This document shows positions 43,438 through 57,397 of a stretch of 64,000 nt of DNA, piece by piece (the first letter of the stretch is position 1; every line of letters starts with the position of its first letter). The DNA is taken from the NCBI RefSeq assembly GCF_008831285.2, contig NC_045142.1, positions 3,975,501-4,039,500 on the forward strand, given 5' to 3'. Origin of the DNA: Nymphaea colorata. Lineage: Eukaryota > Streptophyta > Magnoliopsida > Nymphaeales > Nymphaeaceae. A program made the translations under genes and the position numbers. The notes beneath the pieces were generated by a model, which had not been told where the DNA came from, ran no database searches, and saw only the letters and a list, made by a program, of their open reading frames with translations.

Positions 43438-44172
43438 TGCTGATCATCATGGAATGTGTTGGTAGACTTCAAGGTGGCTTACTTCTGGATACCAACTATA
43501 ATGTACCCCAATCTTGGCAGCCATGACATCTGGCAGTCATCCATGGCTTTCTTCTTTTCTTATCTTTTTCCTTTTGTCAAATGTGTGTGTTCTTCTTTTC
43601 TTTTGTGTAGACCATCTTTAGCCAGGAAATGTGAGTGCTACTTGCTTAGTCTGTCCATGTCTGTCCATATGTACCAACATATTTCTTTCATCAATTTCAA
43701 ATGGATATAAAGTGTGCCAACCACCTACTCAACTAAAGAATGCTTAGGCCAGAAAAAGATATCAAACAGCCATGCTTTTAGTGGGGCGGGAATCTTCTGT
43801 AGATTTAGATGCGGGGCTTGCTTAGAGAGGAGGAACGCTTATCATTATTCCTTGCTTTTTGGAACACACATGGTACATGCGCAGAAGGTCGATCCCCTAG
43901 TTAGACTCTCTCTCTCTTTTTATATATATATATGTGTGTGTGTGTGTTGGAGGCACCAGCAGAAGTGCATATAAAGATTGAAGGCAATTATTGGTATTTG
44001 AACTTCAGCATTTCTAGGTATTGATTATATATAAAGCCACTAAAGGATTCGTCAGTTACAATTTTAGAGGATTTAACAGCAACTACTCACAATTTTTCAC
44101 CAGACATGTCAAATCTTTCAATTACTTTCGCATAAATAATATGAATATCTGAAACCCATCCAGTTAAGCCTT

Positions 44173-44173
<1 letters not shown>

Positions 44174-44206
<33 letters not shown>

Positions 44207-44225
44207 ATATATATATATATATATA
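44174..44225 (+). repeat. compound (CT)n(AT)n microsatellite
   Basis: A CT run at about 44174-44204 and an AT run at about 44206-44225, with CT before AT on the plus strand. Confidence 0.9.
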
Positions 44226-44589
44226 AAACTGAATGGTGATTGGTGATTCTGATTATCAGAAAACTGTCGAGTTTAATCGTGGTTACTCGTTTAACCGTTG
44301 GAAACTGCCCCTGCACCAACTATGCAATGACACATTAGTATAGAAACATTTAAGGATCTTTGAATTAAGCAAACAATATTGAAATTAGTAACACCATGGT
44401 TGATTGATTGAACGCAACAATGCAGAGACGAGCAACAACTGATATGTAGAGAGAGAACGAGAGGAGATTGGCCCTTTCTTTGGCACCATAAAAGTATCGA
44501 CTAATTAGGTGAGAGGTAAATGCATATGAGGCCAATAAGAACTGTTTCGATAGCTTGTGGATAGGAGTAGCAATGAGGACCATAGCATA

Positions 44590-44805
44590 ATGGGGGACAC
44601 TCCGAAGAAGTTGAAGCCCCTACCCCTTTCCCATGCCCTGGGGTCTAGGCCTGCTTCGGAACCTCAGTGGGGTGGTATATTTGTCAATTAAAGTGACGTG
44701 TGTCCACTGTTTATAGTTCTTAGAAGTAGCAGCCACAAGAATCTAACTAATAACTAAACTTTCACTGGCCCTCTGACCAGCTACACTACGCCCCTTCGGG
44801 CATAA
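44590..44805 (-). mobile_element. SINE-like element (tRNA-like head plus family D body)
   Basis: On the minus strand it begins GGGGCGTAGTGTAGCTGGTC, which fits a polymerase III A box. It continues to TTAGTTAGATTCTTGTGGCT, a degenerate B box. After about 70 bp it passes into the block seen in other family D copies (GAAGCAGGCCTAGACCCCAG, then GGGGTAGGGGCTTCAACTTC). A tRNA-like head on a dispersed body is the hallmark of a SINE. No poly(A) tail or target-site duplication was identified. Confidence 0.45.
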
Positions 44806-46043
44806 CCATATCATAAGAGAAATGAAAAAAGTAATGCAAAACGAAATATAGACATGGATCGTATAGTTTCACTGCTGAATAGATATGCTGCAGACGTTGT
44901 TACTGAAGATAGATTCTTTCTGTCTAAATCAATTTTTGCTTCCTAAAATGGATTGCTTTTCGAACAGAGGTTTAGGTACAGGCTTAACTTAGATATATGT
45001 CACAAGAGAATAAAAAACTATGGAGAGCATCTAGTTGTAGGACAAGCAAGGAATACATACGCCTTTTTTGCTCCTTAAAATTTAGACTGAAATTTTGCTT
45101 TGGGCCAGACTGACTGAAGCAAAACAAAACAACATAGCCACACTTCTAACCTTTCATGATGTATTAATTTTACAAAGTTTGGAAAAAGCTATAGGGAAAA
45201 CTGAAGCAGGCCATCTAAGTTTTTAGGCAATTCTCAGAAACATACCCTTTTTCTTGAAACTCTTAAGGAATTATGAATAAGCTTTGGAATTTAAAAAAAA
45301 CGAGAACACATGGAAACGTTCGTATATTTACGAGAAGATGCCCCGTAATAGTCAAGTCATTTGACATTCCCTGACCGCAACCTCGCTTGGGAAACTTGTC
45401 AATGAAAGTCTGTTTCTTAAGAAGGAAATGTAATTTCACAAAACTTAGGCATGTTTCTCGATGTTTGTTAAGAAATGGGCATGGTTTTGGATGCTTATGG
45501 AAAAAAATATTTTTCAAAAAATAATAATTTGTTAGAACTGTATCTTCCTTCAACCTATTAATTCTACAAATCAGACAGAGAGCAAACGCTAGCTAATAGT
45601 TCGCAATTTGAAATGTCACGACGGCGACTCATTTACTTGTCAGACTAACATCAACAGGACCAATGGAGATATCGGGACGTACGTGGTCCTTCGTTGCAAA
45701 TTCTGATCTGATTTCAGTTTCTCTCGCCGGTGAGAGTGAGTCGTGCCCACAACATATTTTAAAAAAAAAGGAGTTAGAGATATTTTGAAAATTATTTTTA
45801 AAAAATGTTCTTTTTAATCTTTTAACTATTTTTTCAGTTTTTTTGTCCCTACAAAAAAAAATTCTTTTTTTTCATAATTAGGAGCATTTTCATCATTAAC
45901 CATACTAGCCCAATACAATATCCATAACCCGCTTCACCCACAACCGAGCAGTCAATCCCCTCGTTGGCACATGCTCATCACTGCAAACTCTAATCAGATC
46001 TCAATTTCTCCCAACTCTCACTATCGACCACAACCAGACTGGT

Positions 46044-47329
<1,286 letters not shown>

Positions 47330-47931
47330 TCAAAGAACAACCGACCCATAAAATGCAACTTCCGCAGGCCCAGTCATATAAATATGATTGTCATCCTCTC
47401 TCCATTCTATCTCCAGTGGACCACCAGGCAATTCTACTATGCATTCCTGTTACACGCTGAAGATTAGACACAACTACTGACTGCAATGTATATAACAGAA
47501 ACCTGCATATTTAAAAGTTTTTTTTATCTTACTCTTTCAGAGAGGCCCAATAGGACTCCTGCAACTACAACAGCACAAGCTCCAGTCCCACATGCAAGAG
47601 TTGCGCCTGCAAGTAAAATTGAGTTATCATGTCGCCAGAATTTGACAAAACTTTATTTGGGCATCTTAAGACTTCAGCCATGGGAATCCCCTCCCTCCAG
47701 AACCGTCAATTTAATATATTGGATGGTCCAAATCTAAAACGCTTAATTGCAAACACTTACAATATAAAATAATCCGACTAGATTTTCTGATGGTCCAAAA
47801 TTTAAAAAGATGGAGGGAAAGGGAAGCGGGAAGAAAGGATGGAGAGAGAGAGAAAGAGTGCCAGGGCTGTTTGATTATAAATGGGATGGCCCTGGGCGGA
47901 GCAGATTCCCACAGCTAAAGTCTGGCTGTGC

Positions 47932-48027
<96 letters not shown>

Positions 48028-51000
48028 TGTCCAGTGTCTTTTGGCATCTTATAAAGTCTGATCTACAAATTGGAATTTTTCTGTTGTATCACTACTTGAC
48101 AGCCTGCTAGGCCTGCTGCACTTATTCTAGGACAAGGTAAAGCAATTATTCGCAGGGGGTATATATTCTGAAGATTCTCCAATAAAGTCTCGCTTGGTTT
48201 CTGAAGAAGTTCTTCCTCAAAATTAATTTATCCTCTCCTTCAGATGCATCCTACCAAACCCTTCTCAAGAAGGGAAAAAAATGAAGAATCTGATTGCCAT
48301 GGGCCTTACTAAATTGCACTTCAGAGAATACAAATAGGCAAGCCTAACCATAACAACAAAGTCACTGCCATAAATTGCATGGACTGCGTAGACAAAGTCA
48401 ATATTTCCATTTAAAAGATAAACCACAAGGATGAATTGATTGAGTGGCTAATGAAAAGAAAATGGACTTTTGGATGGATTAATATAGAATAGCATACCAG
48501 CACCACGCTCCCACACACGCATCTTCAGGTGTTTCCGGGACAGAATTTGAACAAATTCTGCAATATCAAATAACAAAATCAAGTGAGCATAAGAACCTTT
48601 TCCTACATGAGTTTATAACGTCAAATTACCAAGACAATTGGTACTGAAACCATTATTTGTCCTCAATATCAAAGATGATCCCATGGGTTCTGTCCATTAT
48701 TAATATGAATTGCATAGAAATGTAACCACCCAGAGCATTCAAGTTCTCATGCCTGTCATATTTACATATGCCATCTTTTCTATTTGTCAAGAGAATATTA
48801 CCTTTTTATAATCATCTCTTTACCAAAATACATGTTTGGTTGCTTTTCTTGTGCCAACAACTATTCCACCAAAACTTGCCTCACTTCTCTCATTCACATA
48901 TACACAAAGTCATCCAAGTGACTTCAGCTTTTCTTAAAAAGGAAGTAAAATTTTACATGGCTTCTTTGTTCTGACCATTGCATAGCTCAAGCCCTGATGG
49001 CCATGGATAACAATGTGTGCCAACTCCTGTTGTCTGGAGCCACATCTGGTTGTCATTCATCAAGTGTGTCATGCTGAAAAATGGCCTACATGCATGCTTT
49101 ATCTTATTGCAAAACAGTAGGAAACCTTTTACTTAAATCAGAAAGTCCTTAACATGGTACCACAATATATCAAAGTGGTGTTAATGTTTTCCAACATTGC
49201 GCTACAGTGTTGGCCACCTTGTCCACTAGAGTCTAGACCACCACTAATGAAGAAAGTCTCTATTCACGGGGAATGTTAAAGTCACAGTAAACCAATTTCC
49301 AGGGAAAAGATGGATAAGATTTAGTCACTGACTAAATTAAGCTTTTTCCCATGCACTATACCAACATATAACTGAGGCCACTGTTACCATGAAGAACACT
49401 CAAATTAGCACTTTAAGAGTCTATTTGGAAGCAAAACAAATAAAATAATGGAAAATACATGATTGAACTCCATGACAACAAAAGTATGACCTATGTCATA
49501 TGGGTGCTTCTAAGTAGCTGATGCACCCATGTCGCACCCGTGTCGACGCTGGTGCTGGTGCTTCTCCAACACTGGACATTCGGTTTGGTCAACTGAACAG
49601 GGCCAAAACTGACCATTTTAAATATGCACCTAACTAAACTATATCTAATATAAAAAGATTATTTCTAAATATGGATAAATAAGGCTACTTAGCAGTTAAA
49701 TAATTATGTAACAAATGATTTCTATGAATATATATACACAAGTATATGTACATCCTTGCCGTGTCCGCACCCGCACCCATGTGACATAGATTATGACTAG
49801 CACAAACTAACCTGTGTTTGTTCGTGCAGGAAACATTTCATGGTGCTCAAACTTTGGACCTATATCTTCCAACTTCAAGTCATCAACCAGCAATGCCTGT
49901 TCAAAAATTTGATAAAAAGCATATACAAAACATTATTACCTATAGAAAGGGGGAAAAACTGTCATTTTATTTTTTTTGAAGATCTTTTAGATATCCAGTA
50001 CATGTGAAACTCGATCCAGTAAACTAGCTGAATATTTCCCTTCAATCAACTAAAAGCAAGAACTTTTCTAATTCACAATTTAATAGCAGTATGAGAAAAA
50101 ATAAGAAACCAAGATTGCAGAAATGAGAAATCACAAAGGTTGCAGAAATGGGCAATAAAATATTCACAGGTGTACATATCAAATTATCAGGAAAACTCCC
50201 GCTGGTGAGCCCCCAATATTATTCACTCACTTCAAGCAAGAAACTATCAGGTAACTCCTCCATTGCTCATTTCAACAAAAAATTATCAAGAATACATTTT
50301 TAGACATACCTGAGATTGGTTTGTGCCAAATGTTACACAATGAGGATTCCCCATGCTTACACACGTAACTTTCCATGTATTTCCATCAACAACCAATTCA
50401 GCATTGACCACAGCCTCATCCCCACCACCTGGCAATTTGGTGGGAATGCTTGATGCTTGGAGCACTGGCTGACCCATATCAACATTTACCTATAAACACA
50501 CCACAAGATGGGTAGACTTCAGAGAAGTTCCAAATTTCCTATCCTAAGCACTAGAAATATAACAACAATCAGGCCTCAATCAACATGCTAGAATTGGAGA
50601 ACATTATGAAATCCTAAAAGTGTTCCTTAAGAAGAAGAAAAATGTGATATACATGTCCCTAAATTTGACAGCTTTACTATAATACCTGAGAAGCCTCACT
50701 GTTTAAAGCCCGTCAACAATATTTGTGACTATACTTTGAACTTCCTGCTTAAACTCAACTCTCCAATCTCTACAAGGTCAAATTTGTGGAAACGAATGCC
50801 AATAACTCCTACACTGAGCACATGGTATGCATGGTCTGCAGCTTGCAAGGCAGATTCTCTGATCTATACTTGCCAAAACAAATATTGATTCCATTACATT
50901 GCAGAAGACTGCTACACTAGTGGTTTACAAGGATAGGGGTGCGACAAGCTGACAGGGAGGTCGCGATTCAACCCAGATAACCAAGGGACAGGATCATGAG

Positions 51001-53378
51001 TCACATACTGACCCAAATGCAACCGAGGCCTGAATTGGGTCAGGAACACCCGATTATGGACTATTGCATTCAGCACTAAGTCTTAATTGTTACCCAATGC
51101 CACTAAGAAACAAACCATAGTTGCTTATTACTTGTTAGGAATAAATTAGTCTAAGGAACATTTTGTATTAGTTGCTATTATTTTGTAGTTGCATTCATCA
51201 ACTGTTATTGCTTGTATTTACTTGATAATTACTTGCTATTTTATAGCTGTGTTCAACTTATTCGTCATTTTTTAGTAAAATATACTATAAAAATTTATTA
51301 CCTGACCCAGACTAGTCACCAAGTCAACTTGTTGACCCATGACTCAACAATTTGCTGATCCAAGTCCAATTCACAGGTACGACATCTATGTAAGGGGCAT
51401 TATTTGCTTATTTTCTTGTGCCTCCCCTCTCTCATCTTCTGATGGGGATTTTCAAAGAAAAACGAGAAACATGCACATATTTTGTGCAAAGTCAGAACGA
51501 TAATCAGAGACTCCTGAACCAAAAAAAAAGAAAAAAGAAAAGAAAAATCTTTCCATGAGCCAAGAAGCCATGGAGTACAAAACCACCAATTAATTCATAT
51601 CCAAGAGGCAAGCAACCGCTAAAAGTGCTATTAATAAGACACTAAGGGTCTATTTGGCAATGACAACATCAACAAACTGTTTCATGAATCTGCCTCAAAG
51701 ATAGGGGCAGATTCATGGAACACTATGTTACAGTATTCTATGAATCAAACCCCAATCTTTCGGGCAGATTTATAGAACAGCCTGTTACTGTTCCCACGGC
51801 CAAACAACCTTTAAATACAACAATTCTCGAATAACAGATAAGAGGACTCCCAAACATAAGTGAGAAAAAAAGTGAACCTGTCCATCTTCTTTTATTCTTG
51901 GGATAATCAAACCAGCACCAGTGTGAATGGTGAAACTGCGTAGAAAGACGAACAAGGAATATAAATCATATAAATAAAATATAATAGACAACAACAATCT
52001 TAAATCCTGAAACAACTACTTGTTTTCTGGAGCATTTACATACTATACACAAGGCAGTATTAGCACACATTTAGGCAAAGGTGATGTCAAAAAATCTGGC
52101 ATGACCTTCCACAAGATAACCATGCATGCAAGATAGAGAAAGACACTGTGTTTCTTCAAGTAACAAACAGAAACAATACTAAACAACTGAGGGAATCTTA
52201 TAGCAAATAGGAATGGATGTGGATGACAGAAGGCAATATGTCAAGTTATCATGGTTCAGATAAAGTCAAGAATTCAACACGAGTGGAGCTGAATAAACAT
52301 GTGAGCACAACAAACGCCTGAGGGCATTTGTACAGACATGTGAAAGCATGCAAATATACATCTAGACAAAAGCAAGGGATTTTTTAGTAAACCAAGTATA
52401 CTCATTGAAGAAAAAGACAGAGAATCCCAATAAGACGTAACACAGACCAAAGTGGAGTAATTACCAACCGGTCAGTAGTGTACACACACGCACACATACA
52501 CATGCATACATATAGCTGACAAACATTTACATCAGGTATCAAACAAAACAACAAAAATAACCCTGTGATATTATTACCTTTGTGTCCCAGTTAAATTTTC
52601 AAGTTCTGCAATGAATCGAGCAAAACAACGAATTCCATTCCCACACATCTGATTTAACACAAAAGTGAGAGAAAAAATAAAAAGTGCTGAACAAGAAGAG
52701 AAAAAATAACTACTATAAAGTGATGTGTATGCACCAAACATTATTGAAGCAATTTGCATTTTAAAAATTAAGAAACCTCTATTAGTATCATCTTGGAAAT
52801 TTATGAAAAACAGAATCAGCAACAATAACAATGATTATGAAATATCCAAGTAGGCAAGTAAGAAACTAGAAAACCATGTAACTTAGAGGAATAAATTTTA
52901 ATAAAAAGGGGTGGTTAGTAGAGCTTAGTAAGCTAACGGCAGATGACACCCATCATCTCATTGAGCTTTTCTAAAGGCAAAACTATTAAGAAAAAATAAA
53001 AAACCTCTGAATAATTCAAAACAATATCTCACCATATAAAAGTGTATATATGAGTCAGCTATCACATGCATCTTTTATATCTATCCATAGCAGCCCACGT
53101 CTACTTGTATTTATGCAGCTACAATTACAAGGCATACCTGGCAACTCCAATTTAAATTTTTCTCTCTGCCGTTGACATAAACTAATTATGAGTTATCCAA
53201 ACAATATGATTAGTAGCCCACAAGTTATAACATGTATCAATGCTTTTTAACATTAGTTGCTTGTTGTCATCCATTTTTTCGAAAAATTTGTTTACATATA
53301 GCAACTTTATCAGATCATGGATGTACACACAATGCTTGTATTTCTCAGTATGTGTGTGTGTGTTTCTCTCTCTCTCCT

Positions 53379-53409
<31 letters not shown>

Positions 53410-54120
53410 CCTCTTTCTCAATGTTGTAAAGGGTGTAACATAATGCATATCGGATTATTGGTCGGGCCAACCTATACACTGTATCATAAATGTAGCATAG
53501 CATATCGCAAAATTAATTTTTTTAATTCATAAAGGATATAAAGAAAAGGGAAAATAGAGAAAAAAAATCAGATTCAATATACAAAACCAATCGCACATAA
53601 ACAACATTCATAAGGCATAATATATTAACAATACATTCAAAATGAGAAATCAGAAATTTAGAATAACATAATAAGCATCCATAAAGTTTAAACTTTAAAG
53701 TTTTTATATTACATCATATTAAGTTCACAACATATAATTGTTCACTCTCTACCAAATGCCAAATTCATGATTATCATCAATAAATACAATAATCATCATC
53801 ATCTTCACCTTCATTCTCATTTTCTTCATTAATTATTTCAATGCCTTGCAATCAATGATTTCTCGCACAAATGGGTGATTTTTTCTAAAAGACTATCTAA
53901 AGATTCTAAACCTCCCCTTCCACAGCTCTTAGAGTCGTTTAGAAAATAGGAAGGAGGGACTGTTTTAAAATAAGCACAAAACAGGGGCCCAAGGCCCCTT
54001 TTTTCATTTTGCCCCTGTATCGGGTATCCGAAGCGTGTCATATAGGTCTTTCAAAGGTTCAAACCTATACAATACTTATTGTACTATACAAGCTCATATC
54101 ATACCATACAGATAACACTG

Positions 54121-54213
<93 letters not shown>

Positions 54214-55716
54214 GTGATTTCTTCAGTTATTGATTCGACATTTCATTTGACTGAAAAATCTCAAGAATTCAGGAAAATAAAAAAACTAGATAAAAAGTAG
54301 TATAGAAAACCATCGCACTATGAATTTTCCATAATTTTTTGACAAAAAACATTGATAAAAATCCAATTGGTTATAGAATGTTAAAAGAATATCAGCAAGT
54401 ATAAATATATTAAAATAACGTTTTCAAAGATCTCATGAAAATGTAATAGTATTCATTTCACAATGTTTTCTAATAATGCGATAATTTAGAATTTTTCTCG
54501 TTTCACTTAGCTTTGGTATCTTTATCTCCATATCTTTGTGAATACAATGTCTGTATGTGTGCACGCGGTATTAAGACAATTTTGCCGCAACCGACAGCAA
54601 GGATTGAAAAATCTTGACCTTTCAACCTAACACCCAATACGTAAGGCTAGAAAACAAAACCTAGAGTAAGAATTGGAGGTGGCCAAGTTTGACGCTTCAT
54701 AGGAAGAGAGGAGAGCGTGGCTTATGGACAGATAAAAGCTTCAACTAGCTAGGTTTTTGGTAACCATCTTCACGGTCCAAGACTCCTGAGAGTGGTAGCT
54801 AATATGGTACTACAGACGGGCCAACAACATCCAAGTAACCTTTCCTCCGGTTAGAAATAGATGGAATGTTCACCAGAAACGAAAATGATCAACACCAAAT
54901 ATCTACATGGCGATCAAATCATCTGTATTTGAAAAAAAGGAACCGAAAAAAAAAAATCATTCCATGAAACAAAAATTTCAACTCCTCAAACACATTAACT
55001 ATCGGAGATGCTTTTTTCTTTTCACTGTAACGTGGTAATTCTTTCCAAAACGACGCTAACAAAACACAAGGGGGGAAAAGGGAGGCCAAAAGAAGAATGG
55101 GGAAAATAGGGGTTTCTCGAGAAGGATCACCTCGGGCTCGCTTCCATCCGAATTAAAGATCCGCATAGTGTAATCTGCCCCTCCAACACCCGGCATCGCA
55201 AAAATGACGCCGTCTGCGCCGATACCGAAGTTCCGATCGCATAGCTTCACTGCCTGCTCCGGCGTCACCTTCGGCTCCGCAGAGTCGCGATTGTCAACCT
55301 GGCCCGCCATTATTCCGTAGGCGTCCCCAATGGAAGAAGAAAATGTGAACCAAACGAAGTAAACCAACAGTAATATCTACAACAATGAGAGATGCCAAAG
55401 CACAAAGCGAGCCCAGGGAGAACAAGCTTCACACCATGATGAAATCGTTGCCGAGGCCATGATACTTCACGAAATGAAGCAGTCTGGTCGCTCCCTTCTG
55501 CGAAGCTAGGGGATGGTTTGCGGCCGCCTCGGTGGAGGGCTTGACGGAGAGCATCGAGGCGGACGCTGCCAGCCTGTGGGATCGACGGACGACCGGCAGT
55601 CGAGAGGTCCAGAGGCGGAACGGTGACGGAGCCGGAGAAAGGCGAAGGGTATGTGACCCTGACGGCGAGGAAGAGGAAGAGAGGGGGCAAAGAGACAGAG
55701 CGGCGGCGATCGCCAT
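47330..55716 (-). CDS. DapF: diaminopimelate epimerase, chloroplast precursor
   Basis: Nine exons: 55435-55716, 55131-55298, 52578-52648, 51878-51935, 50310-50489, 49812-49896, 48498-48557, 47533-47606 and 47330-47446. They join in frame to 364 residues, close to other plant precursors. The enzyme interconverts LL- and meso-diaminopimelate, the step before decarboxylation to lysine, in the plastid. Residues 1 to about 55 are Ser/Ala/Arg-rich, like a transit peptide. The core starts [18 protein letters not shown]. The two catalytic cysteines are present: Cys152 in [12 protein letters not shown] and Cys307 in [12 protein letters not shown], 155 residues apart. Other conserved blocks are [48 protein letters not shown] and [10 protein letters not shown]. 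The protein looks fully functional. Introns total over 7 kb and carry two long compound microsatellites. Confidence 0.96.
47937..48024 (+). repeat. compound (CT)n(AT)n microsatellite in DapF intron 7
   Basis: CT at 47937-47966 followed by AT to 48024. It lies in the 891-bp intron between exons 7 and 8 of DapF, so the pre-mRNA carries it as (AU)n(AG)n. Confidence 0.92.
51644..51812. mobile_element. TIR MITE in DapF intron 4
   Basis: The left arm (AAGGGTCTATTTGGCAATGA, then TTTCATGAATCTGCCTCAAA) is mirrored by the right arm, whose reverse complement reads AAAGGTTGTTTGGCCGTGGG, then TTCTATAAATCTGCC. Arms are about 58 bp at roughly 75 percent identity. The middle contains further copies of the TTCATGGAACA word. 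Relatives lie at 35465-35660 and 61494-61568. No clear target-site duplication was found. Confidence 0.55.
52649..55130 (-). other. long intron 2 of DapF
   Basis: A 2,482-bp intron with a GT/CT-rich tract at 53349-53416 and a long CT/AT array at 54124-54211. The rest is AT-rich with no coding exon. It separates the exon ending FNSDGSEPE from the exon with the first catalytic cysteine. Confidence 0.8.
54124..54211 (+). repeat. compound (CT)n(AT)n microsatellite in DapF intron 2
   Basis: CT at 54124-54160 followed at once by AT at 54161-54211. Confidence 0.93.
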
Positions 55717-57397
55717 GGTCAGTGCCCCGTTCCTTGACTGAGGGAGAAGAGGTTCCTCACTCCCGCAGTCCAGAGACCAAGAGAAGAACGCGGGCAGACA
55801 TCAGCGGCGGGGTTTGGTGTTTGAGATTCTGAGGTGAATTTTTTATTATTAAAATTTAACTACAGTAAAACAGACTTAAATTTGTGTTATTAAGCGATAG
55901 GTGAACCTCATCTTTATTTTATAAACATTAATTTTAAATTAATTCAATTTTCTATAAAAAAAATTTAATGTTCTTTACTACCAAAATTTTGATATTACAG
56001 TTGTAATAAATAAATTTAAAGGTTCACATTCTGTTTTACTACTAAAAGTTTGATGTTATAATAAATAAATTTAAAGGTCCATAAAACACTTTTAAGAGAC
56101 GTGGTTTTTGTTTTTTATCCTTTTGATCTTATCATTTACTATATTCAATGTTGGTAAAAAGTAGACCACTAAAAGGCAAAACCATACCATTAACATTAAT
56201 TACTAACTTATTGTTTTTTATACCATTTAATCTTATAAACACGATTTTAAAAATGATCTAATGAAAAACATATATTAAGTTGGTTATTTTTTATTTTGAT
56301 GATGGTTTTAGTACAAATCATTAAAACAAAAAATAAACCGTTTTTATGACATCAGAACTTTGACAGTAGAAAAGATCAAATTAAAAAAATATATAACTTG
56401 AACTAAAACATGATTTATATAAAATCAGTGTTTGTAAATGAATTAAGAAGTTTACATTTACTTCAATGCATGTTTTAACACAAATGTAAGAGGTCTAGAT
56501 TTTATCTTTTACCTAAACAATCTAGTGTTTACGGACCACCTAGGTAAGAAACAAAAATCAAACGTCTTAAAAATAATTATTAAAAATAAAATTTAAAATA
56601 TTTAAATTTGATTTAAAATGAAACGTAAGAAAATAAAAACGTGTACTGACGTCGCATCGCGTCGTCAATGAGCCGGCTGCCTAATGTTGCCGGATAGTTA
56701 AATTTTTAAAATCTGTTAAAAATCTTTAACCATAAAACATTAACAAAAGATTTGTGACCCTTTAGTGACAGTTTTGAAAGAGGATTAAGTATTTGGTAGC
56801 TTTGTAAATGTGAAGACACTAGTCCACGGATCCATCATGTTGGCGACTAAGCTTCTTGTAGTGGATCCAGATCCTTCGACGATTCGAATCAGGATGGATT
56901 GCTTAAGGCCCAAACTCGTATTCAACCCGTGAAGGTGGTATTTTAGTGGTTCCAATAGAATTTGGATATCTGATTCAAATCCCGACCAGACACGCGGATT
57001 CAGTATAGGATTCTTTTTCATATGTGATTACATTTATGATTTAACTGTGGTGTTGCATTTTATAAGTTTGAACTCAAATCCGGATATGGATTTGATTATG
57101 CAACACATGAATATTTGGATCTGAAAATATTTATATCTACCTGGGATCCGATCCATTTAAATCGACACGAAACAACTAAAACGTCCACACGGTAGGAAGA
57201 ATTCACTTAAATGGACTAAAGGGTACAACAGAACTCAGACAATGACAACAAACTCCCTCCCAAGATCACCCGCCTGACCAGACGCACCGCGCCGAGTGCT
57301 ATTATTTCCCGACGACAAACACCAAATCCACAAAATCCTGACATTTACACGTTGGAAATCACGAAATCCCAGAAAGTTTGGGATCTTGGCCGCATTC
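55717..57397. other. intergenic between the DapF and TIP1 genes
   Basis: It contains the DapF promoter side (55717 onward), a short diverged tandem duplication (AATAAATAAATTTAAAGGT twice near 56006 and 56060), repeat family A copy 3, and a GGATTC/AAATCC word stretch at 56870-57150. It ends with the TIP1 3' flank. No gene was seen. Confidence 0.45.
56195..56535 (+). repeat. dispersed non-coding repeat family A, copy 3
   Basis: Carries the same ordered words as the copies at 6.2 and 16.5 kb: AAAAACATATATTAAGTTGG, ATGACATCAGAACTTTGACA, ACTTGAACTAAAACATG, and TAAGAGGTCTAGATTTTATC. It lies on the same strand as the others. Confidence 0.5.

Larger units (their letters stand above)
43438..46046. 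other. intergenic between the MYB and DapF genes, part 1
   Basis: The first few hundred bases are likely the MYB 3' untranslated region. Further on are a CT/AT/GT compound array (about 43905-43947), a CT/AT array (44174-44225) and a SINE-like element (44590-44805). No gene was recognised. Confidence 0.45.
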
